The notes under the pieces are model-generated. The model worked only from the letters and a program-made list of their open reading frames with translations, had not been told where the DNA came from and made no database searches. Shown here piece after piece: positions 42,364 to 49,640 of a stretch of 64,000 nucleotides of DNA. The translations under genes and the position numbers were made by a program. The number at the start of each line of letters is the position of its first letter. The stretch's first letter is position 1. Origin of the DNA: Mesorhizobium sp. J428 (lineage in GTDB: Bacteria > Pseudomonadota > Alphaproteobacteria > Rhizobiales > Rhizobiaceae). The stretch spans positions 4,874,001 through 4,938,000 of the forward strand of contig NZ_JAJOMX010000001.1 of the NCBI RefSeq assembly GCF_024699925.1, read 5' to 3'.

Positions 42364-42428
42364 AGGGGCAAGCTAACCCCCTTGCGGCCGCTCGGTAAAG
42401 ATCTCGGCCCTTGACGGCGCAGGAAAAT

Positions 42429-42443
42429 GTTCCTTTTCTGTTC
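42429..42443. promoter_or_regulatory. LexA (SOS) box 2
   Basis: GTTC-CTTTTCT-GTTC, exact GTTC-N7-GTTC, between the leftward SRAP gene and the rightward gene at 42446. Flanks (GGAAAATGTTCCT before, TGCCGGA after) recur around box 3. Confidence 0.75.
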
Positions 42444-42445
42444 TC

Positions 42446-42763
42446 ATGCCGGAACCCTATTGGCCGAAGAAGAAAAGCGGATACAGGCTCAGCGAGGCAA
42501 TGCGCATCAACGAACTGGCGCGCATCAGCTGCCGCGGTTGCAGGACGGAACGTCTTTATGCGCTCAAGGATCTGCTCACGCTCTTCGGCGACATCGAGGT
42601 CGACGACGTGGTCTATGTGCAGCGCTGGCGCTGCATCTCCTGTGGCAACGACGACATGGGTATAGACCTGCCGAGGCTTTCCGGCGTGGAGCGGCAGGCG
42701 GCGAAGGTCAGGCGGATCAGCCGGATTGAGTATGTGCGTAAGGTCTCCTGGCGAGAGGAGTAG
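42446..42763 (+). CDS. Hypothetical protein with two CxxC motifs
   Basis: 105 residues from ATG 42446; a start at ATG 42500 (87 residues) is also possible, neither with a strong RBS. RISCRGCRTERLYALKDLLT and WRCISCGNDDMGIDL give two CxxC knuckles for a zinc ion; basic C-terminus. It starts 3 bp from LexA box 2, so it may be controlled by LexA too. Function unknown. Confidence 0.55.
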   Translation: MPEPYWPKKKSGYRLSEAMRINELARISCRGCRTERLYALKDLLTLFGDIEVDDVVYVQRWRCISCGNDDMGIDLPRLSGVERQAAKVRRISRIEYVRKVSWREE

Positions 42764-42850
42764 GCGCCGCACGCATTCCCTCCAAAGCCGGCCAGCTGCC
42801 GCGCCGAACCGGTCCGGAGCAAAAGCGTGGCGATGTGAGTGAGGGCTGCG

Positions 42851-43708
42851 CTACCGCCGTTTCGCATCCGGCGCGAGATAGGCCGGATCAAAACCAGGAC
42901 GGAAATAAGGACGCCATTGGTCGAGGTTATTCCACAGCAGGTGCCGGATCTCAGCGCTCTGACTCTGCGTGAGCAGGTCGTCCCCGCGATACCAGTTCGG
43001 TCGTGACGCCTGCAGCTTATAAAGCCCCGCAATAAAGGCCCGCCGCGTCTCGCCCGAGAGGCCGACCGCGTTGGCCACCCTGAGCACTTCCGTCAGAGCC
43101 GGCCGCAGGCTGCGGTTCTCCTCCGACTCGTCCAGCTCCAATTCCAGGCCATCGCGCCCGATGCCGAACATTGAAAGAAAGTCTTCGAAGATGTTGCCAC
43201 CGGTCCACTGGGCGCGATCATAAGGAGCAAGAACGAACTCGTGTCCTTCCGCCTTGGCCCATTTCAGAAGATTCTGCCGGTAAGTGGGATCAAAATTCTC
43301 CAGCTCTCCGATCGGCCCGGTGCGGGATTTATTCCGAACGACTTGGTCGAAGGCCGAGATCATGCGCTCGTCCGGAGCCCGTAGATAAGCGACAAATGTC
43401 GCCCGATAGCCGTCTATGGCCGCTAGCAACGGTTTGGGATCGAAGTCCCCCTTTGCGAGCACTTCGGTGCTGACGACACAAACTTCGCATGAGGAAGCTG
43501 CAGCGTCCTCGACATAGCCGCGCATGAGGCCGCCGGCGGCAGGGTTGCGGTGCAGGAACATCGTCGCAAGCGGAGTGTGGTTCGTAGTTCCCTGCCAGCC
43601 GCGATACCAGACGCCCTTCTCCCGCAATGCGGCATGGTTCCGGTTGAGAAACGCTTGCAGGGCTGACGTCGCCGTCTTGTGCGGGCCAACATGCACGATC
43701 AGTTTCAT
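42851..43708 (-). CDS. Sulfotransferase family protein (prophage moron)
   Basis: 285 residues from ATG 43708 with GGGGAC upstream. LIVHVGPHKTATSALQAFLN is the 5'-phosphosulfate-binding loop of PAPS-dependent sulfotransferases; CVVSTEVLA and TFVAYLRAPDERMISAFDQV match the 3'-phosphate-binding strand and helix. It would transfer sulfate to a host carbohydrate or similar acceptor. Not part of virion assembly; most likely a lysogenic conversion gene that changes the cell surface. Acceptor unknown. Confidence 0.75.
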   Translation of the reverse strand: MKLIVHVGPHKTATSALQAFLNRNHAALREKGVWYRGWQGTTNHTPLATMFLHRNPAAGGLMRGYVEDAAASSCEVCVVSTEVLAKGDFDPKPLLAAIDGYRATFVAYLRAPDERMISAFDQVVRNKSRTGPIGELENFDPTYRQNLLKWAKAEGHEFVLAPYDRAQWTGGNIFEDFLSMFGIGRDGLELELDESEENRSLRPALTEVLRVANAVGLSGETRRAFIAGLYKLQASRPNWYRGDDLLTQSQSAEIRHLLWNNLDQWRPYFRPGFDPAYLAPDAKRR

Positions 43709-43846
43709 CGTCCCCGTCCGTAGCGACACGCTCGCGCCCCCTTCATTCCGATGCAGCCGAGCTTTCCCTGACGAACAGAACCAGCGTCTCGGCGATCAGG
43801 GCCGGACGCGTCCGCACATGTGATGATCCTGAGATCGACGGCCAGA

Positions 43847-44221
43847 CTAGTCAATCATAATGCGCGGAACGCGCAACGGCCCGCTTTCGAGAAGGCGGTG
43901 ATAGACATCCTTGCGCGCCCACGAATCTGGCCGCCCGCCGCTGGCCTTCCAATCAAAAGGCTCGGCTCCGAAATGGGTGGCGAACATCTCCGCCGCCCAA
44001 AGGGCGCTGAAGCAGTGAATGCGATACTGGACGTATTTGCCGCACGGAAAGGTGGCGTTGATCCGCTTCGTCTTGAACGTCAGCCCCCGTTCTCGGCAGA
44101 ACGCATCGATCAGGTTCAGGTTGTCGCGGATGCAAAGGTCATCCTGGAGGGCGACTTGAAACGGATACTCCCGCTCCAGCGCGGCCCGCTCCGCATTCGC
44201 TCGCTTATGGGATGCGGTCAT
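43847..44221 (-). CDS. Hypothetical prophage protein
   Basis: 124 residues, ATGA overlap with the gene at 44218-44433. LEREYPFQVALQDDLCIRDN, RERGLTFKTKRINATFPCGK, then HCFSALWAAEMFATHFGAEP and a Trp-rich C-terminus. No family recognised. Second gene behind LexA box 3; the sulfotransferase follows after 138 bp. Confidence 0.55.
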   Translation of the reverse strand: MTASHKRANAERAALEREYPFQVALQDDLCIRDNLNLIDAFCRERGLTFKTKRINATFPCGKYVQYRIHCFSALWAAEMFATHFGAEPFDWKASGGRPDSWARKDVYHRLLESGPLRVPRIMID

Positions 44222-44433
44222 TGATCGTTCCTCCTGCGATGCCAGCCGCGAGAGTAGCCAAACGAGACGGCCAGGCGGGTTGTGGCGAGTTCGTTTTCCA
44301 GTGTGTTGTTCATGATCAGCAGCGCCTTCACCGCCGCCCTTGCATCACCGCCGCACGCCGCGATGGCCTGGTCGGTGGCGACGTCAAGGTCGGGCAAAGC
44401 TTCGCCGGCCGTCGCCAGTGCTGGCTCGGACAT
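44218..44433 (-). CDS. Hypothetical prophage protein, first gene behind LexA box 3
   Basis: 71 residues from ATG 44433 (MSEPALATAGEALPDLDVAT). CGGDARAAVKALLIMNNTLE, then LAVSFGYSRGWHRRR, a pattern common to small rhizobial proteins of unknown function. The longer frame upstream would run through the LexA box and lacks an RBS. Confidence 0.55.
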   Translation of the reverse strand: MSEPALATAGEALPDLDVATDQAIAACGGDARAAVKALLIMNNTLENELATTRLAVSFGYSRGWHRRRNDQ

Positions 44434-44497
44434 GTCGTGACTCCATTTTGGGACGGGCGTGACCCTGCCACCGGACAAATGCCGGCGCAAGGAAAAT

Positions 44498-44512
44498 GTT
44501 CCTGCTCCGTTC
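44498..44512. promoter_or_regulatory. LexA (SOS) box 3
   Basis: GTTC-CTGCTCC-GTTC, exact GTTC-N7-GTTC, 65 bp before the leftward gene at 44433. The surrounding ~38 bp is a near copy of the region around box 2. Confidence 0.75.
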
Positions 44513-44663
44513 TTGTGCCGGAGCTTTACAACAGGCGCCCGCGGGCCTGCCGTCGTCAATGCCGTGGATAGATTTCAACGCCGCGCCGAGGTTCTCTCGG
44601 CGCTAGTGCTTATTCCATCCACCGCTTCCGACCCGGTGGCATCCTCCTCGCCAGGAGGTAGCC

Positions 44664-44849
44664 ATGATCGATATGCGAGTAGTGTTTTGGGTGACGGTCG
44701 CGCTGACCATTTCAAGCGGCGCGGCGGCGGTGGTGCTGGCGGCGCGCAGAAACGTATCGGCAGGTGCGATGCGGGTGGCTGAGCGACTGGCGCAGATCGC
44801 ACTGATCGGGGCTTCCACGATCATCGTCTTGCTCGGCCGCCAGGATTGA
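44664..44849 (+). CDS. Small membrane protein
   Basis: 61 residues behind AGGAGG. Two hydrophobic helices: VVFWVTVALTISSGAAAVVL and QIALIGASTIIVLLG, with a short basic loop. Lone rightward gene among leftward ones. Could be a holin-like or exclusion protein by size; nothing decides. Confidence 0.5.
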   Translation: MIDMRVVFWVTVALTISSGAAAVVLAARRNVSAGAMRVAERLAQIALIGASTIIVLLGRQD

Positions 44850-45151
44850 TGTGGCCGGCGCGAAGAGTTGCCTGAGCGCGCCGGCCTGGTGCGACACGGG
44901 CGGGGTAGCTTCGTCGCACCACCTGTTTTCATAGGACTGCGCTACGACGTTGGCTATGTGGACTGCGCGCGCTGGTTAACGGCGGAAGGAGTTGCCGACG
45001 CCCGCCCGGACGCCCTCATCGGCAACTCCTTACCCGGTCCGCGGGGGATTGCGGTCTAGGCATTAACGGCGGTGCATTTCGCATGCCAGGAAGGATGTGC
45101 CGGTTTGGCACGCCGCGCCCTAAAACGAAAACCCAGACCTTGAGCGATTTG
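44850..45151. other. Gap without a convincing gene
   Basis: 302 bp. A 63-codon open frame at 44868-45059 has no RBS and no motif. No clear repeat or hairpin with a T-run was seen. Confidence 0.4.
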
Positions 45152-45610
45152 CTACCGCGCTAGAAAGGCCGCAGGGTCGCGGGAGAAATCGGCGGCGGCA
45201 GATCGACCAGATACCTTCTCCAGTCGATCTTTGTTTGGCCGTATGATTCTCCCATCTGGTGTCAGGAAGACGCATTCGTAGGCGGCGGCCAGCCTGCAAA
45301 GTCCATCAACGAGATCAATAGAAGGGTCGCGCATATCGAGACGCAATTGAACCTCTGCGATTTCCCCGCCATCAAGCCAGACTTGGATATCGTCTGTTTT
45401 CTCGTCGCCCCAGATGCGAAGCGCCGCATCCCAACTTGCTTTTTCAGGCAGTAGATCGCTTAAACGCTCGAAGAAGCGATCCAGATCATCGGCATCGACG
45501 CGCAGCTTAGCATCCGCGACCTGGCCTTCCGAGAGGCTGATAGCCGCTACACCGTGAATAAGCGTGTCGGTCGCCGACACCAGAAAGCATTTGAATTGCC
45601 AGAGCGCCAT
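45152..45610 (-). CDS. Hypothetical prophage protein
   Basis: 152 residues from ATG 45610 (MALWQFKCFLVSATDTLIHG); GTG 45667 is a possible longer start. Alpha/beta composition: FFERLSDLLPEKASWDAALR, WGDEKTDDIQVWLDGGEIAE, LDMRDPSIDLVDGLCRLAAA. The size and make-up are like small immunity-type proteins, but no family is recognised. A terminator precedes it, so it has its own promoter. Confidence 0.5.
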   Translation of the reverse strand: MALWQFKCFLVSATDTLIHGVAAISLSEGQVADAKLRVDADDLDRFFERLSDLLPEKASWDAALRIWGDEKTDDIQVWLDGGEIAEVQLRLDMRDPSIDLVDGLCRLAAAYECVFLTPDGRIIRPNKDRLEKVSGRSAAADFSRDPAAFLAR

Positions 45611-45675
45611 GGTGCAACGCCATTCTGCATTCGCAGCGAGACTATCGCTTTTCAGGATAACCGTCACTTAAGACG

Positions 45676-45697
45676 AAAACCCCGGCCGGAGCCGGGG
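45676..45697 (-). terminator. Rho-independent terminator (leftward)
   Basis: Read on the minus strand: CCCCGGC-TCCG-GCCGGGG then TTTT. It ends the leftward toxin/antitoxin-like operon whose last gene stops at 45754. Confidence 0.7.
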
Positions 45698-45753
45698 AGC
45701 TGCAAATGTTTGCAAGGGGCGACACATGCGCGAAGCCGGACGCCCTGCTCTGG

Positions 45754-46161
45754 TCAATTGCGGCGCGCCTGCTGTGGTGCTGAGGGTATTCTTATGACAG
45801 ATCTTCGCGCGACGCGTTTCCACGGCTCACCTTTGAGGCGGAAGGAGACAACGAGTTCGCCGTCTCGTTCGAGGCGTAGCGGCATCCCGCTAATCCCCAT
45901 AGGGGACAACTCCGGCTTAACGACGTTCATTGCAAATCCGACATTGATGGGCGGATTGTCACTCGGAGCCTCTATCCGTAGTTCGCCTTCATAGTTTCCT
46001 GTGGCTGTAGAGTTTATCAACACCCACAGGGCAATTGTAATGTTGGCAGGATAGGCAGGAACCACGATCCCATCGCCATAAGCTCCTATGATGATATCCT
46101 TGCCGGTGATCTCCTTGCGGACCTCGTCGCAAACGACAATTGCTTCAACTAGCAGGGTCAT
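45754..46161 (-). CDS. DUF6941-like protein
   Basis: 135 residues from ATG 46161, overlapping the HTH gene by 17 bp. EAIVVCDEVRKEITGKDIII, GAYGDGIVVPAYPANITIAL and ELRIEAPSDNPPINVGFAMN give the beta-sandwich pattern I associate with DUF6941, of unknown function. It is the third gene of a leftward operon with toxin-like and HTH proteins. Confidence 0.6.
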   Translation of the reverse strand: MTLLVEAIVVCDEVRKEITGKDIIIGAYGDGIVVPAYPANITIALWVLINSTATGNYEGELRIEAPSDNPPINVGFAMNVVKPELSPMGISGMPLRLERDGELVVSFRLKGEPWKRVARRSVIRIPSAPQQARRN

Positions 46162-46585
46162 GACGGTCAATCAGGTTGTTGGCTGGTGCTGCACCTGGCT
46201 GCTGCGTAAACTGGTAGATCTTACCGGGCTCTATCGTGATGCCGTCTAGGCACGCTGGGAACCTGCGATTACTGGTCGGCTGTTCGAGCGGCTTGTAACT
46301 CGACATCCGGAGCATGCCTCCATCAATTGCAAACAGCATTTCCGCAATCGTATCCAACGTCCAGTTTCCTGGTGCGCCCAGCATGCGGGTTACTTGCGCA
46401 GGGTCTTTGTTGAGACGTCTAGCCAGAGACGCGCGGCTCACCCCTGCCTCTACGCAGGCTGTCGCCACCAAATCAAAAGCTGCCTCTCTCGCCATTTCTG
46501 TGACATATCCCAGCGCGCGTTCAGAGATAGGGTCGTCACCAACCGGCTCAGCCAGGAATGACGTTGCGCGAGATGTAGTCGCCAT
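46145..46585 (-). CDS. XRE-like helix-turn-helix protein (antitoxin candidate)
   Basis: 146 residues from ATG 46585 behind AAGGGAGAGA. The HTH is ACVEAGVSRASLARRLNKDP followed by QVTRMLGAPGNWTLDTIAEM. The C-terminal half (EPGKIYQFTQQPGAAPAN) is different. Its start lies 38 bp inside the upstream toxin-like gene, the usual spacing for HigB-then-HigA order. Probably represses its own promoter at the palindrome 47056-47073. Confidence 0.65.
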   Translation of the reverse strand: MATTSRATSFLAEPVGDDPISERALGYVTEMAREAAFDLVATACVEAGVSRASLARRLNKDPAQVTRMLGAPGNWTLDTIAEMLFAIDGGMLRMSSYKPLEQPTSNRRFPACLDGITIEPGKIYQFTQQPGAAPANNLIDRHDPAS

Positions 46586-47063
46586 GACTCTCTCCCTTAT
46601 GTGGTTCAAAGCCCGTGAAAAAGGCATCCCAAACGGATCGACACTTTTTGATCTCGGTTGCGTAGTGTAAGCCGGTCTTCGGCGCCCAAGTAAGCAACAC
46701 CAACGTGTCGATCTCGGCAAATGCGCCGAAGATCCGCACGTCCGGCTGGTAGCTTATTACACGCAGGTCAACGATGCCTTTCTGGACCGGTCCGTTGCGT
46801 GCAACGAGCGTCGAAGGGCTCTTATTGCCGGGATCCATTCCAAAGACGACGTGCCCACCTGATGCAAAGGTATCAATCTTCGCAGTCGCTCGACCTGCGG
46901 CGCGACCAAAACTTTGATGGACCCCATTACTCACATCCAAAAAGTGCCGCACGTCTCTAGAGATGAACACGTCACGCTCTACCCCGCTCGACGAGATTGT
47001 CGGAGCAACAAATTCAAGATGGCCCGCATCCACCAACTGCCTGAGCCGTAGCCTAATTGACAT
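46548..47063 (-). CDS. Toxin-like protein paired with an HTH protein (HigB/RelE-like, tentative)
   Basis: 171 residues from ATG 47063 (MSIRLRLRQLVDAGHLEFVA). The C-terminal part, GAFAEIDTLVLLTWAPKTGL, then EIKKCRSVWDAFFTGFEPHK and DYISRNVIPG, resembles a HigB-like toxin fold with helix-basic patch arrangement. The start codon lies within an inverted repeat. Toxicity is inferred from this similarity, gene order and overlap with the HTH gene, not shown. Confidence 0.5.
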   Translation of the reverse strand: MSIRLRLRQLVDAGHLEFVAPTISSSGVERDVFISRDVRHFLDVSNGVHQSFGRAAGRATAKIDTFASGGHVVFGMDPGNKSPSTLVARNGPVQKGIVDLRVISYQPDVRIFGAFAEIDTLVLLTWAPKTGLHYATEIKKCRSVWDAFFTGFEPHKGESHGDYISRNVIPG

Positions 47064-47073
47064 ATAAGTCAAT
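47056..47073. promoter_or_regulatory. Palindrome over the start codon of the toxin-like gene
   Basis: ATTGAC-ATATAA-GTCAAT: perfect 6-bp arms. The start codon of the leftward toxin-like gene (47061-47063) is inside it. Fits autorepression by the HTH product. Confidence 0.5.
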
Positions 47074-47120
47074 GCCGCCGATTACCAATGGGTTAATTTC
47101 TCTCTCGTGTAATGAAGATT

Positions 47121-47303
47121 TCACGCCTCCCCCTCCACCTCACTATCCTCCTCGAGATCTTGCCCCTCCTTGAACATCCCCATCCCTATCAGCGCATCCC
47201 GTAGCGCGCGGATCGCTGCTTCCTCCTCTGAGCATCGGAGCTCGTGCGCCAGGCAGCGGAGCGCGATAGACGAGGTGGTGTCTAGGGTGAGGGAGAGCTT
47301 CAT
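47121..47303 (-). CDS. Small ribbon-helix-helix-like protein
   Basis: 60 residues from ATG 47303, overlapping the lipoprotein stop (ATGA), ACGAGG upstream. MKLSLTLDTTSSIALRCLAH then RCSEEEAAIRALRDALIGMG fits a strand plus two helices as in RHH DNA-binding proteins; very acidic tail (DLEEDSEVEGEA). Confidence 0.5.
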   Translation of the reverse strand: MKLSLTLDTTSSIALRCLAHELRCSEEEAAIRALRDALIGMGMFKEGQDLEEDSEVEGEA

Positions 47304-47725
47304 CCTCGTATCGATCCGGGCCGGTTGAGCTTCTCTTGGTCGAGTTCGCGCTTCCGTTCGGCCGCCGGCTTGCTCTCGTCGACGACGGCCTGCGGCTCGG
47401 CGCACCCCTTCGTCGTCTTCACGCGGGCGATCGTCTCCCTCTCGCCCTTCAGCCGAGATATCGCGGCACTGTGCTCAGGGCTGCCCATCCCGGTCGGCGA
47501 TAGACCGACTAGGATGATGCCCGCGGTGTCGGCCTTCCGCTGATTGCGCTGATACCAGATCAGCGGCCCGAGCTCGCCGGCGACCCGCGCATCTTCCGTG
47601 GCAAGGCGAGGGCACTCGAGTTGCTCGTATCCGACGGTCGAGATGGACATCGGCGTGATGTTGTCCGGATTCGCCGCGACGCAGCCCGCGAGGGCGGCAA
47701 CGGCCGTGATTGCGATGCGTTTCAT
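47300..47725 (-). CDS. Putative lipoprotein A
   Basis: 141 residues, AGGGAAGA upstream. Signal peptide with lipobox: MKRIAITAVAALAGC (Cys 15). Mature chain has YEQLECPRLATEDARVAGEL, a membrane-like stretch (TAGIILVGLSPTGMGS) and a charged end with ERKRELDQEKLNRP. Lies 12 bp after a second lipoprotein gene. Possible envelope or exclusion role, inferred only from location. Confidence 0.6.
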   Translation of the reverse strand: MKRIAITAVAALAGCVAANPDNITPMSISTVGYEQLECPRLATEDARVAGELGPLIWYQRNQRKADTAGIILVGLSPTGMGSPEHSAAISRLKGERETIARVKTTKGCAEPQAVVDESKPAAERKRELDQEKLNRPGSIRG

Positions 47726-47737
47726 CCCAAATCTTCC

Positions 47738-48373
47738 CTAGACGCCAGACCGCACGCGCTCCGAGTTCGTCAGGGCTTCGCCTAGACGCCCCACGACTTC
47801 CTTCATCGCGTCCTCTGCCGACTGGACGAGGGATGCGGCGCCACCCTCGCAGGCAAGGCCGGCATTGCTCTGCGCGTTGCCGTCGCCGCTCACCGTTGTT
47901 CCGAGCAGGCGGCCCTTGCGACCGTCGACCACGATTGATCCGACAAGCTCGACCTGCGTTTCCATGCCTGCGGTCCAGAAGCCGGGCACGACGCGCAGCC
48001 GGCCATTGACCTCCTCGCCTCGCACAATGATCATCGCTCGAGCACCACGCGGCGCAAGCTCGGCCCGATCAACCGGAGCGTCCACGACCTCGACCTCCTC
48101 GACCAGGTTGGCGAACGTCTTGCGCACAGAGCCGGTGAACCCGGCAGAGATCGCGAGCGGGTAGCTGTGCGCAGCGCAGTTGAAGTCCGACGGCTTGATG
48201 GTCTTGTCGAGCTTCGACCCGTCCACGTAGAGCAGGTATTTGCCTGGCAGCTTGTTCTCGTAGGACGAGTAGACGTTGTAGGACGCCACCGACATCGTCT
48301 CGGCGCGATAAGCGCAGCCCGAAACTGACCCCACTGCCACAAACGCGGCAGCTGCAAAACCAAGTCTCTTCAT
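47738..48373 (-). CDS. Putative lipoprotein B
   Basis: 211 residues from ATG 48373, behind GGAGGG. Lipobox FVAVGSVSGC (Cys 20). Mature part: SYNVYSSYENKLPGKYLLYV, NCAAHSYPLAISAGFTGSVR and VGSIVVDGRKGRLLGTTVSG, with a helical C-terminus. The pattern resembles outer-membrane LPS- or lipid-linked lipoproteins of unknown role. First gene of the leftward run. Confidence 0.6.
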   Translation of the reverse strand: MKRLGFAAAAFVAVGSVSGCAYRAETMSVASYNVYSSYENKLPGKYLLYVDGSKLDKTIKPSDFNCAAHSYPLAISAGFTGSVRKTFANLVEEVEVVDAPVDRAELAPRGARAMIIVRGEEVNGRLRVVPGFWTAGMETQVELVGSIVVDGRKGRLLGTTVSGDGNAQSNAGLACEGGAASLVQSAEDAMKEVVGRLGEALTNSERVRSGV

Positions 48374-48489
48374 TCCCCCAGCCCTCCCAAGGCGGCTTAT
48401 TCTTGCGCAACCGCAAGTCGTCGGCAAGGCCCTCCGCTATCGACAGGATCGGCTACGCCGGCTACCTTCAGGCAGGGATCGGAGGGGAT

Positions 48490-48633
48490 ATGAGGCTGAT
48501 CATCAGCATCTGCATTGCATTGGCGCTTCAGGCCAGCGCCGCACAGGCGCACGGCGGCGGGTGTCGCAAGAGTTCGCCGCCGGGCAAGTGCTGCCACATG
48601 GACAACAGCGCCGGTAGAGTTCATTGCCATTGA
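48490..48633 (+). CDS. Small secreted Cys/His-rich protein
   Basis: 47 residues behind GGAGGGG. Signal peptide MRLIISICIALALQASAAQA, then the mature 27 residues HGGGCRKSSPPGKCCHMDNS and AGRVHCH. Several Cys and His suggest metal binding; the VHCH end resembles the YHCH ending of small domains found with secreted nucleases. The next gene is such a nuclease, 2 bp downstream. Confidence 0.6.
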   Translation: MRLIISICIALALQASAAQAHGGGCRKSSPPGKCCHMDNSAGRVHCH

Positions 48634-48635
48634 GG

Positions 48636-49109
48636 ATGGCCGCCGCCCTCGTTGCTGTCTTGCTGGCGAGTGTCGCTGCGCACGGCAACGAGATGATCCT
48701 CGGCCGCGCCTCGGTGATCGACGGGGATACGATCGAGATCGCCGGACAGCGGATCCGGCTGGACGGGATCGACGCACCGGAGGGCTGGCAGCGATGCCAG
48801 GACGCAGCCGGCGCCGAGTATCGATGCGGGGCGGCGTCCGCCAAAGTTCTCGACGAGTTTCTGGCGCAGTCGCGTCCGACGTCATGCCGGCGCGTGTCGC
48901 GTGATCGGTATGGGCGGACAGTCGCGGTGTGCACCCGTGCTGATGGCGCCGACGTGGCTTCCTGGCTCGTCAGGCACGGCCATGCGCTCGACTGGCCGAA
49001 ATACTCCAAAGGCCGATACGCGCTGCAGCAGAAGGCCGCGCAGGCCGCCAAAGCGGGAATGTGGGTAGGCACGTTCGTCGAGCCGTGGGAGGCTCGGAGG
49101 AGCCGATAG
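48636..49109 (+). CDS. Secreted thermonuclease (SNase-like) family protein
   Basis: 157 residues from ATG 48636. Signal peptide AAALVAVLLASVAAHG, then ASVIDGDTIEIAGQRIRLDG and IDAPEGWQRCQDAAGAEYRC, the SNase active-site strand with Asp and Arg. RRVSRDRYGRTVAVCTRADG and WLVRHGHALDWPKYSKGRYA complete the OB fold with catalytic Arg. A Ca-dependent nuclease acting in the periplasm or outside. In a prophage it could degrade incoming DNA or act at lysis; both are guesses. Confidence 0.85.
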   Translation: MAAALVAVLLASVAAHGNEMILGRASVIDGDTIEIAGQRIRLDGIDAPEGWQRCQDAAGAEYRCGAASAKVLDEFLAQSRPTSCRRVSRDRYGRTVAVCTRADGADVASWLVRHGHALDWPKYSKGRYALQQKAAQAAKAGMWVGTFVEPWEARRSR

Positions 49110-49173
49110 CGCGTATCCCCATCGACTATATTGTGGTTTCGATTTCGCCGCACAATCGGGCATTTCGTGGATC

Positions 49174-49596
49174 GTGTCGATGCGCAACAGCGGGTGGGGT
49201 TCTGTGCTACTCGATCAGGGAAAGACGCCGGAAGAATGGCTTCAGGTCTTCGCCGCGCGCGGGATCAAGCTGTCAGCGCGCACCATACGCGCTGAGGCGC
49301 GCCGGCTTGGCGCATGTCGGATGCTCGGGAATGCGATGATCCTCCTGCCGGAGCACATCGATCGCATTTTCACCGAGCCGGCGCCGAAGGCCGTGAAGCC
49401 ATCGTCCCCGCCCCTGCCTTCGCTGTCTCGCGATCGTCGATCTCCCTCGTCGGCCGCCGAAGGGGACCGCCTCTACGAAGAGCATCTCGAAAGGAAATGC
49501 TCGCGAGCCACGGAGTCCGCGGAGGATTACCTTCGCCGACGCCAGCAGGCCGGCAAGCGCAAGTCATCGCGGCACCTCCCGAAGAAGGGGAGTTGA
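49174..49596 (+). CDS. Hypothetical protein with HTH-like N-terminus
   Basis: 140 residues from GTG 49174. KTPEEWLQVFAARGIKLSAR, then TIRAEARRLGACRMLGNAMI suggests a DNA-binding helix pair followed by a beta hairpin, as in winged HTH or excisionase-like proteins. The C-terminal half is basic and low-complexity (SSPPLPSLSRDRRSPSS). It stops 45 bp before the GCGGGAC array and could bind it; this is only proximity. Confidence 0.55.
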   Translation: MSMRNSGWGSVLLDQGKTPEEWLQVFAARGIKLSARTIRAEARRLGACRMLGNAMILLPEHIDRIFTEPAPKAVKPSSPPLPSLSRDRRSPSSAAEGDRLYEEHLERKCSRATESAEDYLRRRQQAGKRKSSRHLPKKGS

Positions 49597-49640
49597 ATAG
49601 TACTGCTAGACCTTGATCACGCGTTTGTTGCAGCGCTGTT

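Noticed and set aside
43848..43858. GACTAGTC palindrome as a third TetR operator
   Set aside because: Only the inner 8 bp match; the outer arms of the two real sites are missing and it lies inside a prophage gene end.
44868..45059. 63-codon plus-strand frame
   Set aside because: No RBS, no hydrophobic or conserved pattern, atypical residues; not supported.
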